Positions 1-7,430 of a stretch of 13,062 nucleotides of DNA are shown in pieces. Location: assembly GCA_934154515.1 (NCBI GenBank), contig CAKPGD010000034.1:1-13062 (forward strand). Direction: 5' to 3'. This DNA is from an uncultured Clostridia bacterium. Lineage in GTDB: Bacteria > Bacillota > Clostridia > TANB77 > CAG-508. How positions within the stretch are numbered: position 1 is the first letter of the stretch; each line of letters begins with the position of its first letter. Under the pieces are notes generated by a model. That model saw nothing but the letters and a program-made list of their open reading frames with translations. It searched no databases and had not been told where the DNA came from. The position numbers and the translations under genes are program-made.

Positions 1-2594
1 AATTCATCATGTACTTGTAATATTATTTTTGCATCTATTTTTATTTCTTCTAATTTTTTGTTTAAGCTTACCATTGCTATTTTCATTATGTCTGCTGCTG
101 TTCCTTGTATTGGTGTATTCATTGCAACTCTTGATCCAAATTGACGTACCATATAATTATTTGATTTTAGTTCAGGAACATATCTTCTTCTATTAAATAG
201 TGTTTCTACATAGCCTTTTTCTTTTGTTTCCTCTACTATTTCTTTCATAAATTTGTCTATTCCACTATATTTTTCAAGGTATTGTTCTATATATTTTTTT
301 GCTTCTTTTCTAGATATTCCTAACTGCTCTGCTAGTCCAAAGTCGCTTATTCCATAAACTATTCCAAAGTTTACTGCTTTTGCTGCTGAACGTTCTTCTT
401 TTGTTACTTCTTCTACGTTCTTTCCTAGCACTTTTGCTGCTGCTTGTTTATGGATGTCTTCTCCATTTTTGAATGCTTCTAACATATGTGTGTCTTGTGA
501 TATATGTGCTAGAACTCTTAGTTCTATTTGTGAATAGTCTGCATCTATATATACATATCCTTCTTTTGGTTTAAATACTTTTCTTAATTGTTTTCCTAGT
601 TCAAATCTTGTTGGTATGTTTTGTAAATTAGGTTCTGTTGAGCTTATTCTTCCTGTTGCTGTTACTGTTTGATGAAAGTATGAGTGTATTCTTTTTGTTT
701 TTTCATTTATATATGGTAAAATTCCTTCTACATATGTAGAGTTTAATTTCATTAATCCTCTATATTCTAGTATTTTTTCTACTATTGGATGCTCTCTTCT
801 TATTTTTTCTAGTGCATCTACATCTGTTGAATATCCTTTTTTAGTTTTTTTAGAAGATGTTAGCTTTAATTTTTCGAATAGTATATTTCCTAGTTGTTGT
901 GTAGAATTTATATTGAATTCTTCTCCTGCTAATTCATATATTTCTTTTGTTAGAATTTCTAATTGTTCTTTTAATGTCTTTCCAAATTGTATTAATTCTT
1001 CTTTGTCTACATACATTCCTTCATATTGCATTTTTGCTAATACTTTCACTAATGGCATTTCTATTTCATTAAATAATTGTAGTTGATTTAGTTCTTCTAA
1101 TTTATTTTTTAATATACTTTCTAATTCTTTTATTGAATATACTAAAAAGGCATTTTCATATTTTTTACTATCTTCTTTTTCTTCTGGAACATCAAATAGA
1201 TTTATTTGTACATTTTCATTTTTTTGTATTCCTAGGCTATTTATATATTCATCCATATCTAAGCTTAAATAGTCCATTGCTAATGTTTTTATTGGATATT
1301 TGCTTGCTGTTGGATTTAATAAATATGCTGCAACTTCAATATCAAAATTTAAGTTTTGTTCTTCTATTTCATGTTCTTTTAGCATACAATAATCTTCGCC
1401 TAATTTATATCCTATTTTTCTTATTTTTTCGTCTTCGAATATTTCTTTAAACATTTGAAGATTTTCTACTTTTTCGTCTACTTTTATATAATATACAACA
1501 TTATTTAGTATTATACTAATGCTTTCTATTTTTTTTCTTATCCTATCTGTTGTATTTGTTTCTTCATTTTTTTCGAAATAATATACTAATGTTTTTTCTT
1601 CCTTTATTTTTGAAATAATTTGTCTTGTTTTTTCATCATCTTGTTTTAGTTCTACTACTTCTATTAAATCTTTTAGTTCTTTTTTATTTTCTTCTGATAT
1701 TCCTTCTTTTAGATTAAACCTTTCTAGATATCTGTTGAATTTGTATTCTTTGAATCTATTTAGTACTGCTTCTTTGTTCCATTCTTTTACTTTTAAATCT
1801 TCTATTTTTTCTTCTATCGGTACTTCTATATTTATTGTTCCGAGTTCTTTTGACATATATGCTAGTTCTTTGTTTTCTGCTATTTTTTCTCTAGTCTTTC
1901 CTTTTACACTTAAGGCTTGTCCTTCTTCTATTTCTTTATATAAATTTTCTATACTTCCATATTCTTTAATTAGACTTAATGCTGTTTTTTCTCCTACTCC
2001 CGGTACTCCTGGAATATTGTCTGAAGTATCTCCTTGAAGTCCTTTTACGTCTTTTAGTTGTTCTGGTTCTATTCCATACACTTCTATTACTTTGTTTTTG
2101 TCAAAATCTTCTACTTCTGTTTTTCCCGCTTTTGTTCTTGGAATTCTTACCGTTATTTTATCTGAAGTAAGTTGAAATGTATCTCTATCTCCTGAAAGGA
2201 TTGTTACTTCGTGTCCTTCTTTTTCTCCTTGTTTTGCCAATGTTCCTAATATGTCGTCTCCCTCATATCCTTCTTTTTCTATTATAGTGATGTTCATATC
2301 TCTTAGTACATCTTTTATCATAGGCATTTGTTGTGCTAGTTCATCTGGCATTCCATGTCTATTTGCTTTATATCCTTCATACATTTTATGTCTTGTTGTT
2401 GGACCTTTTAAATCAAATGCTACTGCTATATAATCTGGATTTAAATCTTCTTCTATTTTAAATAATATTGCTAAAAATCCATATACTGCATTTGTATATG
2501 TTCCATCGGCTGTTGTTAACATTTTTGAACCCATTATTCCATAAAAGGCTCTGTTCATTATGCTGTTTCCATCTACTAATAATAATCTACTCAA
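1..2594 (-). CDS. polA: DNA polymerase I (3' end cut by window edge)
   Basis: Family-A DNA polymerase for Okazaki-fragment processing and repair; 864 codons are visible. The N-terminal 5'-3' flap nuclease domain (about residues 1-290) shows AFDLKGPTTRHKMYEGYKANR-type sequence at 60-79, SGDRDTFQL near 134-142 and GDTSDNIPGVPGVGEKTA near 188-205. The middle domain (about 300-470) keeps the 3'-5' exonuclease fold pattern, but the DxE metal-binding pair is replaced around 'VYYFEKNEE', so proofreading is probably lost, as in Bacillus Pol I. The polymerase domain shows TATGRISSTEPNLQNIPTR, motif A DADYSQIELR (catalytic Asp686), the O-helix RSAAKAVNFGIVYG, and motif C LQVHDE (Asp863) at the very edge. 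About 40-50 C-terminal residues are missing. The start is TTG at 2594, set by an AAGGGAG site inside the end of the upstream membrane-protein gene. There is no ATG before residue 13, and starting there would remove conserved flap-nuclease sequence. It lies 4 nt after that gene and is probably translationally coupled to it. Confidence 0.97.
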   Translation of the reverse strand, partial: MSRLLLVDGNSIMNRAFYGIMGSKMLTTADGTYTNAVYGFLAILFKIEEDLNPDYIAVAFDLKGPTTRHKMYEGYKANRHGMPDELAQQMPMIKDVLRDMNITIIEKEGYEGDDILGTLAKQGEKEGHEVTILSGDRDTFQLTSDKITVRIPRTKAGKTEVEDFDKNKVIEVYGIEPEQLKDVKGLQGDTSDNIPGVPGVGEKTALSLIKEYGSIENLYKEIEEGQALSVKGKTREKIAENKELAYMSKELGTINIEVPIEEKIEDLKVKEWNKEAVLNRFKEYKFNRYLERFNLKEGISEENKKELKDLIEVVELKQDDEKTRQIISKIKEEKTLVYYFEKNEETNTTDRIRKKIESISIILNNVVYYIKVDEKVENLQMFKEIFEDEKIRKIGYKLGEDYCMLKEHEIEEQNLNFDIEVAAYLLNPTASKYPIKTLAMDYLSLDMDEYINSLGIQKNENVQINLFDVPEEKEDSKKYENAFLVYSIKELESILKNKLEELNQLQLFNEIEMPLVKVLAKMQYEGMYVDKEELIQFGKTLKEQLEILTKEIYELAGEEFNINSTQQLGNILFEKLKLTSSKKTKKGYSTDVDALEKIRREHPIVEKILEYRGLMKLNSTYVEGILPYINEKTKRIHSYFHQTVTATGRISSTEPNLQNIPTRFELGKQLRKVFKPKEGYVYIDADYSQIELRVLAHISQDTHMLEAFKNGEDIHKQAAAKVLGKNVEEVTKEERSAAKAVNFGIVYGISDFGLAEQLGISRKEAKKYIEQYLEKYSGIDKFMKEIVEETKEKGYVETLFNRRRYVPELKSNNYMVRQFGSRVAMNTPIQGTAADIMKIAMVSLNKKLEEIKIDAKIILQVHDE

Positions 2595-2610
2595 TTGTTT
2601 ATTCTCCCTT
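2592..2610 (-). promoter_or_regulatory. Shine-Dalgarno site and TTG start of polA
   Basis: AAGGGAG (2610-2604) lies 9 nt before TTG (2594-2592). It is formed by the last codons of the preceding membrane-protein gene, whose TAA is at 2601-2599. The site decides the TTG start, which gives the usual Pol I N-terminus (MSRLLLVDGNSIMNRAFYG). Confidence 0.8.
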
Positions 2611-4371
2611 CATCCATACCTGTGTTTCTTTATTTTCATAAATTTGATGTGCATTTTCTGTTGAAATTAATTGCTTATTTGTTTTATATGTATGTCTATT
2701 TTTAAATAATACTATATAATCATATTCACCATTATTCCATTTTTCTATTTCTTCTCTAATATTTTCAAAATCAGTTGCATGTGGAGTATTTTTATATAGC
2801 ATTACTTGTTTCCAGTCTTCTTGCCTTGGTATTACTAAAAACAAGGTTTTACTTACTTCTATATTTTCTTCCACATATTTTAAACATTGTAATTCCTCTG
2901 AATTTATTAAGCTTGGCATTTCTAGTAAAGTTCTGTTTATATTAAATATACCCATTATTGTAGTTATATTTTCTTTTTCTTTATTTGTATAATCGCCTTT
3001 AAATATATATCTAATATCTTTAATTGCAAATGCCATAATTCCTAAATATGTAATAACCAACAGTACTGCAATTATTTTGTTTATCTTTTTCTTGTCATAA
3101 AAATATATTAATCCTGTTGTAGACATATATATAAGTACTGCCCACAATATATAGTTCATTTTACAATAATAATATGAAGATATAGTATTCAATTTGTACA
3201 GTATTAATAATATGATACTATATAAAATAGTGAATAAAATAAATGCTATGTTAAAGTCTATTTCTTTATTTTTTAATTTTTCTACTATATAATAAATGCT
3301 AAATGGTATAAACAATATAAATGTAGACCACATATTTCTATATATATACCCTTCATTATTAATTCCTTCCATAATATTATTATTTGATAATATTTTTGGA
3401 AATACAAAATATATTAGACCTAGTATTCCTGGTATGATTAGTGTTATACTTATATTTTTTAATAGTTCTTTATTAATTAATTTTTTATTTATTTTATAAT
3501 TTTCATATATATAATATACAAATTCTGCCATATATACAAATGGTGCAAATAAATTATATGATAGAATTATTCCTATATTTATTAATGTGATATATGCTGT
3601 TTTATAGCATTTTTGTAGCTTGTTTTCCTGAATAACTAGCCACATTGTTAAGATTAAATTTATCCCTGCTTGTAAATAGTGAAATCCTGTGAGCATACTA
3701 TTTAAAGGATAGCCTAATGCATAAATTCCACTTGCTATACATATTATGGCAAATTTTATCCATGTATTGGCTCTTTTTTTCATTAGTAAATAAAAAATTA
3801 TTGGTGCTAAAACCCATATACATACATCCGAAATTATAAATATTTTGTATAAATTGAATTCTCCTGTTATTGATGAAAATGCCTTGTATATAATTCCTTC
3901 ATTTGTATACACAAATGGCATAAATCCTTGGTGTGTTTCTTGTTTTACTAGTAAACTATTAGAATCATAGAATAGCTTTGAAGTATTATAGTGTTCGCAT
4001 GCATCTGTTGTGTAATATTTTATATTATCTATATTTCCGTACTGTTTATGAATTATTAGTGTTGTGCCTATTAGCAATATAGTAAAAAATATAATATCTT
4101 TTTTGTCTAAGAAATTTTCTTGTATTTTTTTATCCTTTACTATTTTTGTAATTACTGTTGTTATAACTGCTAAATTTACAGCTGTTAGGCTTATCATACT
4201 TATAGGTATATTCGCAACTGTTAATATATAGCATGTTAATAAATTGTAGCAAGTATATATTATAAATGTTAATATTATTTGTGCAAATATATTAAGTTTG
4301 CTTTCTGATTTTTTTAATAATAGTATTAGCATATATAGTACTATTGTTGTTATTATATAAATAAGGTTCAT
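2599..4371 (-). CDS. polytopic membrane protein, GT-C-like (paralog B)
   Basis: A 590-residue integral membrane protein with roughly ten to twelve hydrophobic segments, then a C-terminal soluble region of about 130 residues, probably extracytoplasmic. I do not recognise a named family. The first large loop carries TTDACEHY (Asp123, Glu126, His127), resembling the acidic loop of GT-C lipid-linked-sugar glycosyltransferases, so a role in building or decorating an envelope glycan is an inference. It is clearly homologous to the protein at 10738-12525: the NIPI...SL...NL...KIVKDK block, GYPLN...GFHYL, the APFVY/CPFVY-AEF block and ILFIPF...IY all recur, and residues 1-130 align without a gap. The start at 4371 is preferred over an in-frame ATG at 4422: AGAGGA lies 5 nt upstream, the predicted transcription start is near 4420, and the paralog begins at the same point. 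It has its own promoter and is followed 4 nt later by polA. Confidence 0.85.
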   Translation of the reverse strand: MNLIYIITTIVLYMLILLLKKSESKLNIFAQIILTFIIYTCYNLLTCYILTVANIPISMISLTAVNLAVITTVITKIVKDKKIQENFLDKKDIIFFTILLIGTTLIIHKQYGNIDNIKYYTTDACEHYNTSKLFYDSNSLLVKQETHQGFMPFVYTNEGIIYKAFSSITGEFNLYKIFIISDVCIWVLAPIIFYLLMKKRANTWIKFAIICIASGIYALGYPLNSMLTGFHYLQAGINLILTMWLVIQENKLQKCYKTAYITLINIGIILSYNLFAPFVYMAEFVYYIYENYKINKKLINKELLKNISITLIIPGILGLIYFVFPKILSNNNIMEGINNEGYIYRNMWSTFILFIPFSIYYIVEKLKNKEIDFNIAFILFTILYSIILLILYKLNTISSYYYCKMNYILWAVLIYMSTTGLIYFYDKKKINKIIAVLLVITYLGIMAFAIKDIRYIFKGDYTNKEKENITTIMGIFNINRTLLEMPSLINSEELQCLKYVEENIEVSKTLFLVIPRQEDWKQVMLYKNTPHATDFENIREEIEKWNNGEYDYIVLFKNRHTYKTNKQLISTENAHQIYENKETQVWMKGE

Positions 4372-4376
4372 TATAT

Positions 4377-4382
4377 TCCTCT
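4377..4382 (-). promoter_or_regulatory. Shine-Dalgarno site of the paralog B gene
   Basis: AGAGGA followed by ATATA and then ATG (4371-4369). It supports the internal Met as the true start. The upstream in-frame ATG at 4422 has no comparable site and lies at the predicted transcription start. Confidence 0.75.
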
Positions 4383-4426
4383 TTTTTTGTGTATTTATTT
4401 TTGTGTTCTTTAAATTTGTCATTGAA

Positions 4427-4455
4427 ATTATATCATAGGTATTTATATTTTTCTA
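4427..4455 (-). promoter_or_regulatory. sigma-A type promoter for paralog B-polA
   Basis: On the minus strand there is a perfect -10 TATAAT (4432-4427) preceded by TGA, giving an extended -10 (TGATATAAT). A 17-nt spacer separates it from TAGAAA (4455-4450), which matches TTGACA at 4 of 6 positions. Transcription would begin near 4420, giving a leader of about 50 nt before the ATG at 4371. It is the best promoter I can see in the window and separates the cassette from the paralog B-polA unit. Confidence 0.65.
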
Positions 4456-4500
4456 CATTTTTTTGTATTATGCTGCAATTTAATCTTGTTTTCTCAACAT

Positions 4501-4541
4501 TAATGCCAGTAACTTGTATTTTTTATGAGTTACTGGCATTA
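4501..4541 (-). terminator. perfect 14-bp stem-loop between cassette and paralog B; candidate terminator
   Basis: TAATGCCAGTAACT (4501-4514) and its exact reverse complement (4528-4541) enclose a 13-nt loop. The structure begins 17 nt after the SGNH gene stop and precedes the promoter at 4455-4427, which is where a terminator is expected. Neither strand has a proper U-run directly after the stem, so it is not a textbook intrinsic terminator. It could instead stabilise the 3' end of the cassette mRNA or be a protein-binding site. Confidence 0.5.
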
Positions 4542-4558
4542 TATTAAAATATTATTTA

Positions 4559-5500
4559 TTAAAGATTTTCATTTTCATATTTTTCTAATGATTTATTCCA
4601 TTTTTGATATTTTTCGTCTTTTCTATGGTCTTGTAATACATTTTTGTTTTTCAAATAATTTCCAACATAGTCAGTTACTTTTAATGCTCCTTTATAATTT
4701 AAATGATCTCCTGCATCTCTTGTTTCTGTATTCCAATCTATGTTTATTTCATCTTTTAGAACATTTAGGTCTAAAAATTCAATTTTTTCTTTATCTGCAA
4801 ATTCTTTCATAGAATTATGTTTTGAGTAGTCCCAGTTTTTTGTGCTAGGTGAGCTAAATAATATAAGTTGAATATTATTTTTTTTGCAATATTCATTTAA
4901 TACATTTATATATATTTTATTGAATTTTGGTATTGCTGTTTTTTCTTCTGAATATGTCATATAATTGCTAGTATCTGCTGCACATTCTACTGCTGAATAG
5001 TTATAACCTTTTAAATCTTCTATATGTGTATATTTTGTTTTTTTATAGAAATCATCTTTATTCAAATTTTTCCATCTATCATGATATTCTGTTACAGGTA
5101 ATGTATATTCTGCAATTCTTTTTACTGGGTCTGCTGGTGAAAGCTTGAAGAATATTGTGTTTGTTTCGAATATCAAAAATTTTGGTTTTTGTTTTTTTGT
5201 TACTCTATATGTCATCTTCAAAGTTTCTGTTACACTTTGTCCTGGTGTTCCACATATATAGTTTGTATATCCATAATTTTTCCATAATTCCATAGGAATT
5301 GCAGCTGTCATTGCTTCACTATCTCCAACAGTTATAATATCTATTGTGTTCTCATCTTCTGCTAATATTCCATTTGCACTAACATTATGCATTCCTGCTT
5401 CTTCAGAATTATCTTTTGGTTTGCAGATAAATGATAGAATAGTTACTATTAGTAATAATATGAATAAAAAACTAATTGCTTTTAATACTTTCTTTTTCAA
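4559..5500 (-). CDS. membrane-anchored SGNH acyltransferase, DltD/AlgX-like in role
   Basis: A 313-residue protein with a short basic N-terminus and one hydrophobic segment (about residues 8-25). The rest is predicted outside the membrane. SGNH motifs are visible: VGDSEAM with nucleophile Ser61, CGTPGQS (83-89) for the oxyanion region, FETN (111-114), and the C-terminal RDAGDHLNYKG with His266 and Asp262/Asp265. By analogy with DltD, PatB and AlgJ/AlgX it should take an acyl group from the MBOAT partner onto Ser61 and pass it to an envelope polymer. It is shorter than classical DltD (about 400 residues), and I see only general SGNH similarity to it. The start is taken as TTG at 5500, 8 nt after AGGAGG. 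An in-frame GTG at 5509 overlaps that site and is unlikely. It follows the MBOAT gene by 12 nt and is the last gene of the cassette. Confidence 0.85.
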   Translation of the reverse strand: MKKKVLKAISFLFILLLIVTILSFICKPKDNSEEAGMHNVSANGILAEDENTIDIITVGDSEAMTAAIPMELWKNYGYTNYICGTPGQSVTETLKMTYRVTKKQKPKFLIFETNTIFFKLSPADPVKRIAEYTLPVTEYHDRWKNLNKDDFYKKTKYTHIEDLKGYNYSAVECAADTSNYMTYSEEKTAIPKFNKIYINVLNEYCKKNNIQLILFSSPSTKNWDYSKHNSMKEFADKEKIEFLDLNVLKDEINIDWNTETRDAGDHLNYKGALKVTDYVGNYLKNKNVLQDHRKDEKYQKWNKSLEKYENENL

Positions 5501-5514
5501 TTTATCCACCTCCT
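5498..5514 (-). promoter_or_regulatory. AGGAGG site and TTG start of the SGNH gene
   Basis: A perfect AGGAGG (5514-5509) overlaps the TAG stop of the MBOAT gene (5515-5513). It lies 8 nt before TTG (5500-5498), an optimal spacing. The alternative GTG at 5509-5507 overlaps the site itself and cannot be its target. Confidence 0.8.
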
Positions 5515-7102
5515 AAAATTGTGCATACATTGGGTCTACGGGGATATATCCTATTCCATAAGCTCCAAATACGATTATCATTATTATTAGTGCATAATAT
5601 AGTGTCCATCTTAATACTATATTTTTCTTTGCTATACTTTCTCTTATGTTTATTTTTTTCTCTTTTAATAAACTTATTATGAATATTATTACTGTTGCAA
5701 TAGCAACGATTATAAAGTCAGCTTTATCTATTCCTAATTGTAATATTGTTCCATCTTTTATTAGATTGAATGAGAATTTAGTAACCATTTCTTTAAACAT
5801 TACTAAGCCTGTGCTTAGTCCATCTGCTCTAAAGAATAATTCTCCTATAAATACTAATATTGTTGTTCTTACTATTTGTAAACCTTTATATATGAAATTA
5901 TTACTATTAATATGTAATTTTTCATTTACTTTCTTTACGAGTGGCTCTATTATTCTTCCTATTAATATAAGTGTGAAATGATACATTCCAAAGAATATAT
6001 AACTCCATGCAGCACCATGCCATATTCCGTTACAAATCCATACGCAGAACAATGCTATTGTGCTTGCCGCTAATGGTCCATAGAAATTTCCTATTTTCTT
6101 TCTTAATTTTGTTGTTAGTTTTTTACATTTTTCTGTTAAAGACACTGGATAAAATATATAGTCTCTAAACCATGTTCCAAGTGTAATATGCCATCTTGTC
6201 CAAAATTCTGAAATTGTTTTTGAGAAGAATGGTTGTCTGAAGTTTTCTGGCATTTTTACTCCAAACATTTCTGCTATACCTATTGCTATATCCATTGTTC
6301 CTGAAAAGTCCATATATAATTGTAATGTATATAAAATCATTCCTACTGCGACTATTCCGCCATCATATTGTGCATAATTTTCGAAAATATTACAAACTAT
6401 TGGATTTAACCTGTCTGCAATTACCATCTTTTTCATTAATCCATATAACATTCTTTGAATTCCAAATGTTAATGTATGATATGTAACTTTTTCACCTTTG
6501 TATAATTGCTCTGCAGTTTCTGAATATCTGCATATTGGTCCTTCCATTATTTGTGGAAAAAATCCTATAAATAGTGCTAATTTTCCTATATTTGTTTCTG
6601 GCTTGATTTTTTCTTTGTAAACATCAATCATATAAGATACTGCTTGTAATGTATAGAAAGATATTCCTATTGGTATTAAAAAGTTGTTTATTTTTAATTG
6701 TATTGGAATATTTAGTAAGCTTAACAAGCTATTTATGTTAGATGTAAAAAATCCCGAATATTTTAGTACTGCTATTATTCCTATTTGTATTAATGAAACA
6801 AATACTAAGACTTTTCTTTGTCTTTTTTGATATTCTTGTTTTATTTGTTTACGTTCTTCTTTTTCTACATTTTGTAATTTTTCATTTTTTTCTTTTTGAA
6901 TTACTGCAAACCATAATCCAAATTCGTGCATTACTATAGTTGTGAATATTAAATATGCAATTAATTTACCACTAATTGACCAGAAAAATATACCACTTGC
7001 CACTAATAAAACTTTCCATCTATGTTTTTGTGGCAATATATTATAAATTATTATTGTTAATGGTAAAAATACCCATAAAAAACTTACTCCCCAGTATGTC
7101 AT
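5513..7102 (-). CDS. MBOAT-family O-acyltransferase with C-terminal acyl-shuttle Tyr
   Basis: A 529-residue polytopic membrane enzyme of the MBOAT superfamily (AlgI/DltB/PatA). Visible motifs are EGPICRYSE (187-195), LYMDFSG (262-268), FWTRWHITLGTWFRDYIFYP (300-319) and NGIWHG (358-363), whose His362 is the invariant MBOAT histidine. Length and the FWTRWH...WFRDY block are closer to AlgI than to DltB (about 400 residues). It should accept an acyl group from a cytoplasmic carrier-protein thioester and deliver it across the membrane. The protein ends PMYAQF, matching the Tyr-x-x-Phe end of the acyl-shuttle hexapeptide (as in DltX FIYNEF) known to be fused to some MBOAT proteins; Tyr527 would carry the acyl group. 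The ATG is preceded by GAAGGA, which lies inside the carrier-protein gene that stops 4 nt upstream. Confidence 0.93.
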   Translation of the reverse strand: MTYWGVSFLWVFLPLTIIIYNILPQKHRWKVLLVASGIFFWSISGKLIAYLIFTTIVMHEFGLWFAVIQKEKNEKLQNVEKEERKQIKQEYQKRQRKVLVFVSLIQIGIIAVLKYSGFFTSNINSLLSLLNIPIQLKINNFLIPIGISFYTLQAVSYMIDVYKEKIKPETNIGKLALFIGFFPQIMEGPICRYSETAEQLYKGEKVTYHTLTFGIQRMLYGLMKKMVIADRLNPIVCNIFENYAQYDGGIVAVGMILYTLQLYMDFSGTMDIAIGIAEMFGVKMPENFRQPFFSKTISEFWTRWHITLGTWFRDYIFYPVSLTEKCKKLTTKLRKKIGNFYGPLAASTIALFCVWICNGIWHGAAWSYIFFGMYHFTLILIGRIIEPLVKKVNEKLHINSNNFIYKGLQIVRTTILVFIGELFFRADGLSTGLVMFKEMVTKFSFNLIKDGTILQLGIDKADFIIVAIATVIIFIISLLKEKKINIRESIAKKNIVLRWTLYYALIIMIIVFGAYGIGYIPVDPMYAQF

Positions 7103-7106
7103 TTTC

Positions 7107-7337
7107 TTATCCTTCTTTCTGTAAACGAACTATTAAATTCCAAAGTGCTTCTGCTGAGTTAAAGTTATCTGGTATTATTTCTACTGTTGGTATTCTAACA
7201 TCAAATTCATCTTCTATTTCTGCTACTAATGATATTATTGAAAGTGAGTCTAAATATCCGTCATCTACTAAAGTTTTGCAATTTTCATAGTCTACTCCTG
7301 ATTCTATTTCTTCTAAAATTTCTAATAATTTTTCCAT
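7107..7337 (-). CDS. acyl/aminoacyl carrier protein (DltC-like)
   Basis: A 76-residue acidic helical protein of normal carrier-protein length. GYLDSLSIISLVAEIEDEF (28-46) holds the phosphopantetheine-attachment Ser31 in the DSL motif, and the following helix and IP...I pattern fit the family. Its place between the ligase/decarboxylase pair and the MBOAT gene makes it the carrier that receives the activated substrate and presents it to the MBOAT, as DltC does. A fatty-acid ACP is less likely in this context. It has AAGGGA about 10 nt before the ATG and overlaps neither neighbour. An 86-nt gap with a 14-bp tandem repeat precedes it. Confidence 0.9.
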   Translation of the reverse strand: MEKLLEILEEIESGVDYENCKTLVDDGYLDSLSIISLVAEIEDEFDVRIPTVEIIPDNFNSAEALWNLIVRLQKEG

Positions 7338-7361
7338 TTTTCATCTTTCCCTTCTTTTTAA

Positions 7362-7430
7362 CTTATTTAATTTTAATTATCTAATTTTAACTATTTAATT
7401 TTAACTATTTAATTTTAGCTATTTTAGCTA
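7362..7430. repeat. imperfect 14-bp AT-only tandem repeat before the carrier-protein gene
   Basis: The unit CTATTTAATTTTAA (plus strand) occurs at 7391-7404 and 7405-7418 (last base G). Variants are at 7362-7376 (one extra base) and 7377-7390, a shortened copy is at 7419-7427, and a partial copy runs into the decarboxylase coding end from 7428. It fills nearly the whole gap between the decarboxylase and carrier-protein genes, and the decarboxylase stop codon lies within it. The array is consistent with slippage-driven expansion; any effect on expression is speculative. Confidence 0.75.

Noticed and set aside
4372..4422. ATG at 4422 as the start of paralog B
   Set aside because: It lies at the predicted transcription start and lacks a Shine-Dalgarno site. 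The ATG at 4371 has AGAGGA and matches the start of the paralog.
5501..5509. GTG at 5509 as the start of the SGNH gene
   Set aside because: It overlaps the AGGAGG site. The TTG at 5500 has ideal spacing of 8 nt.
7362..7430. CRISPR-like array
   Set aside because: The units are short, AT-only and directly adjacent without spacers, and no cas genes are present.
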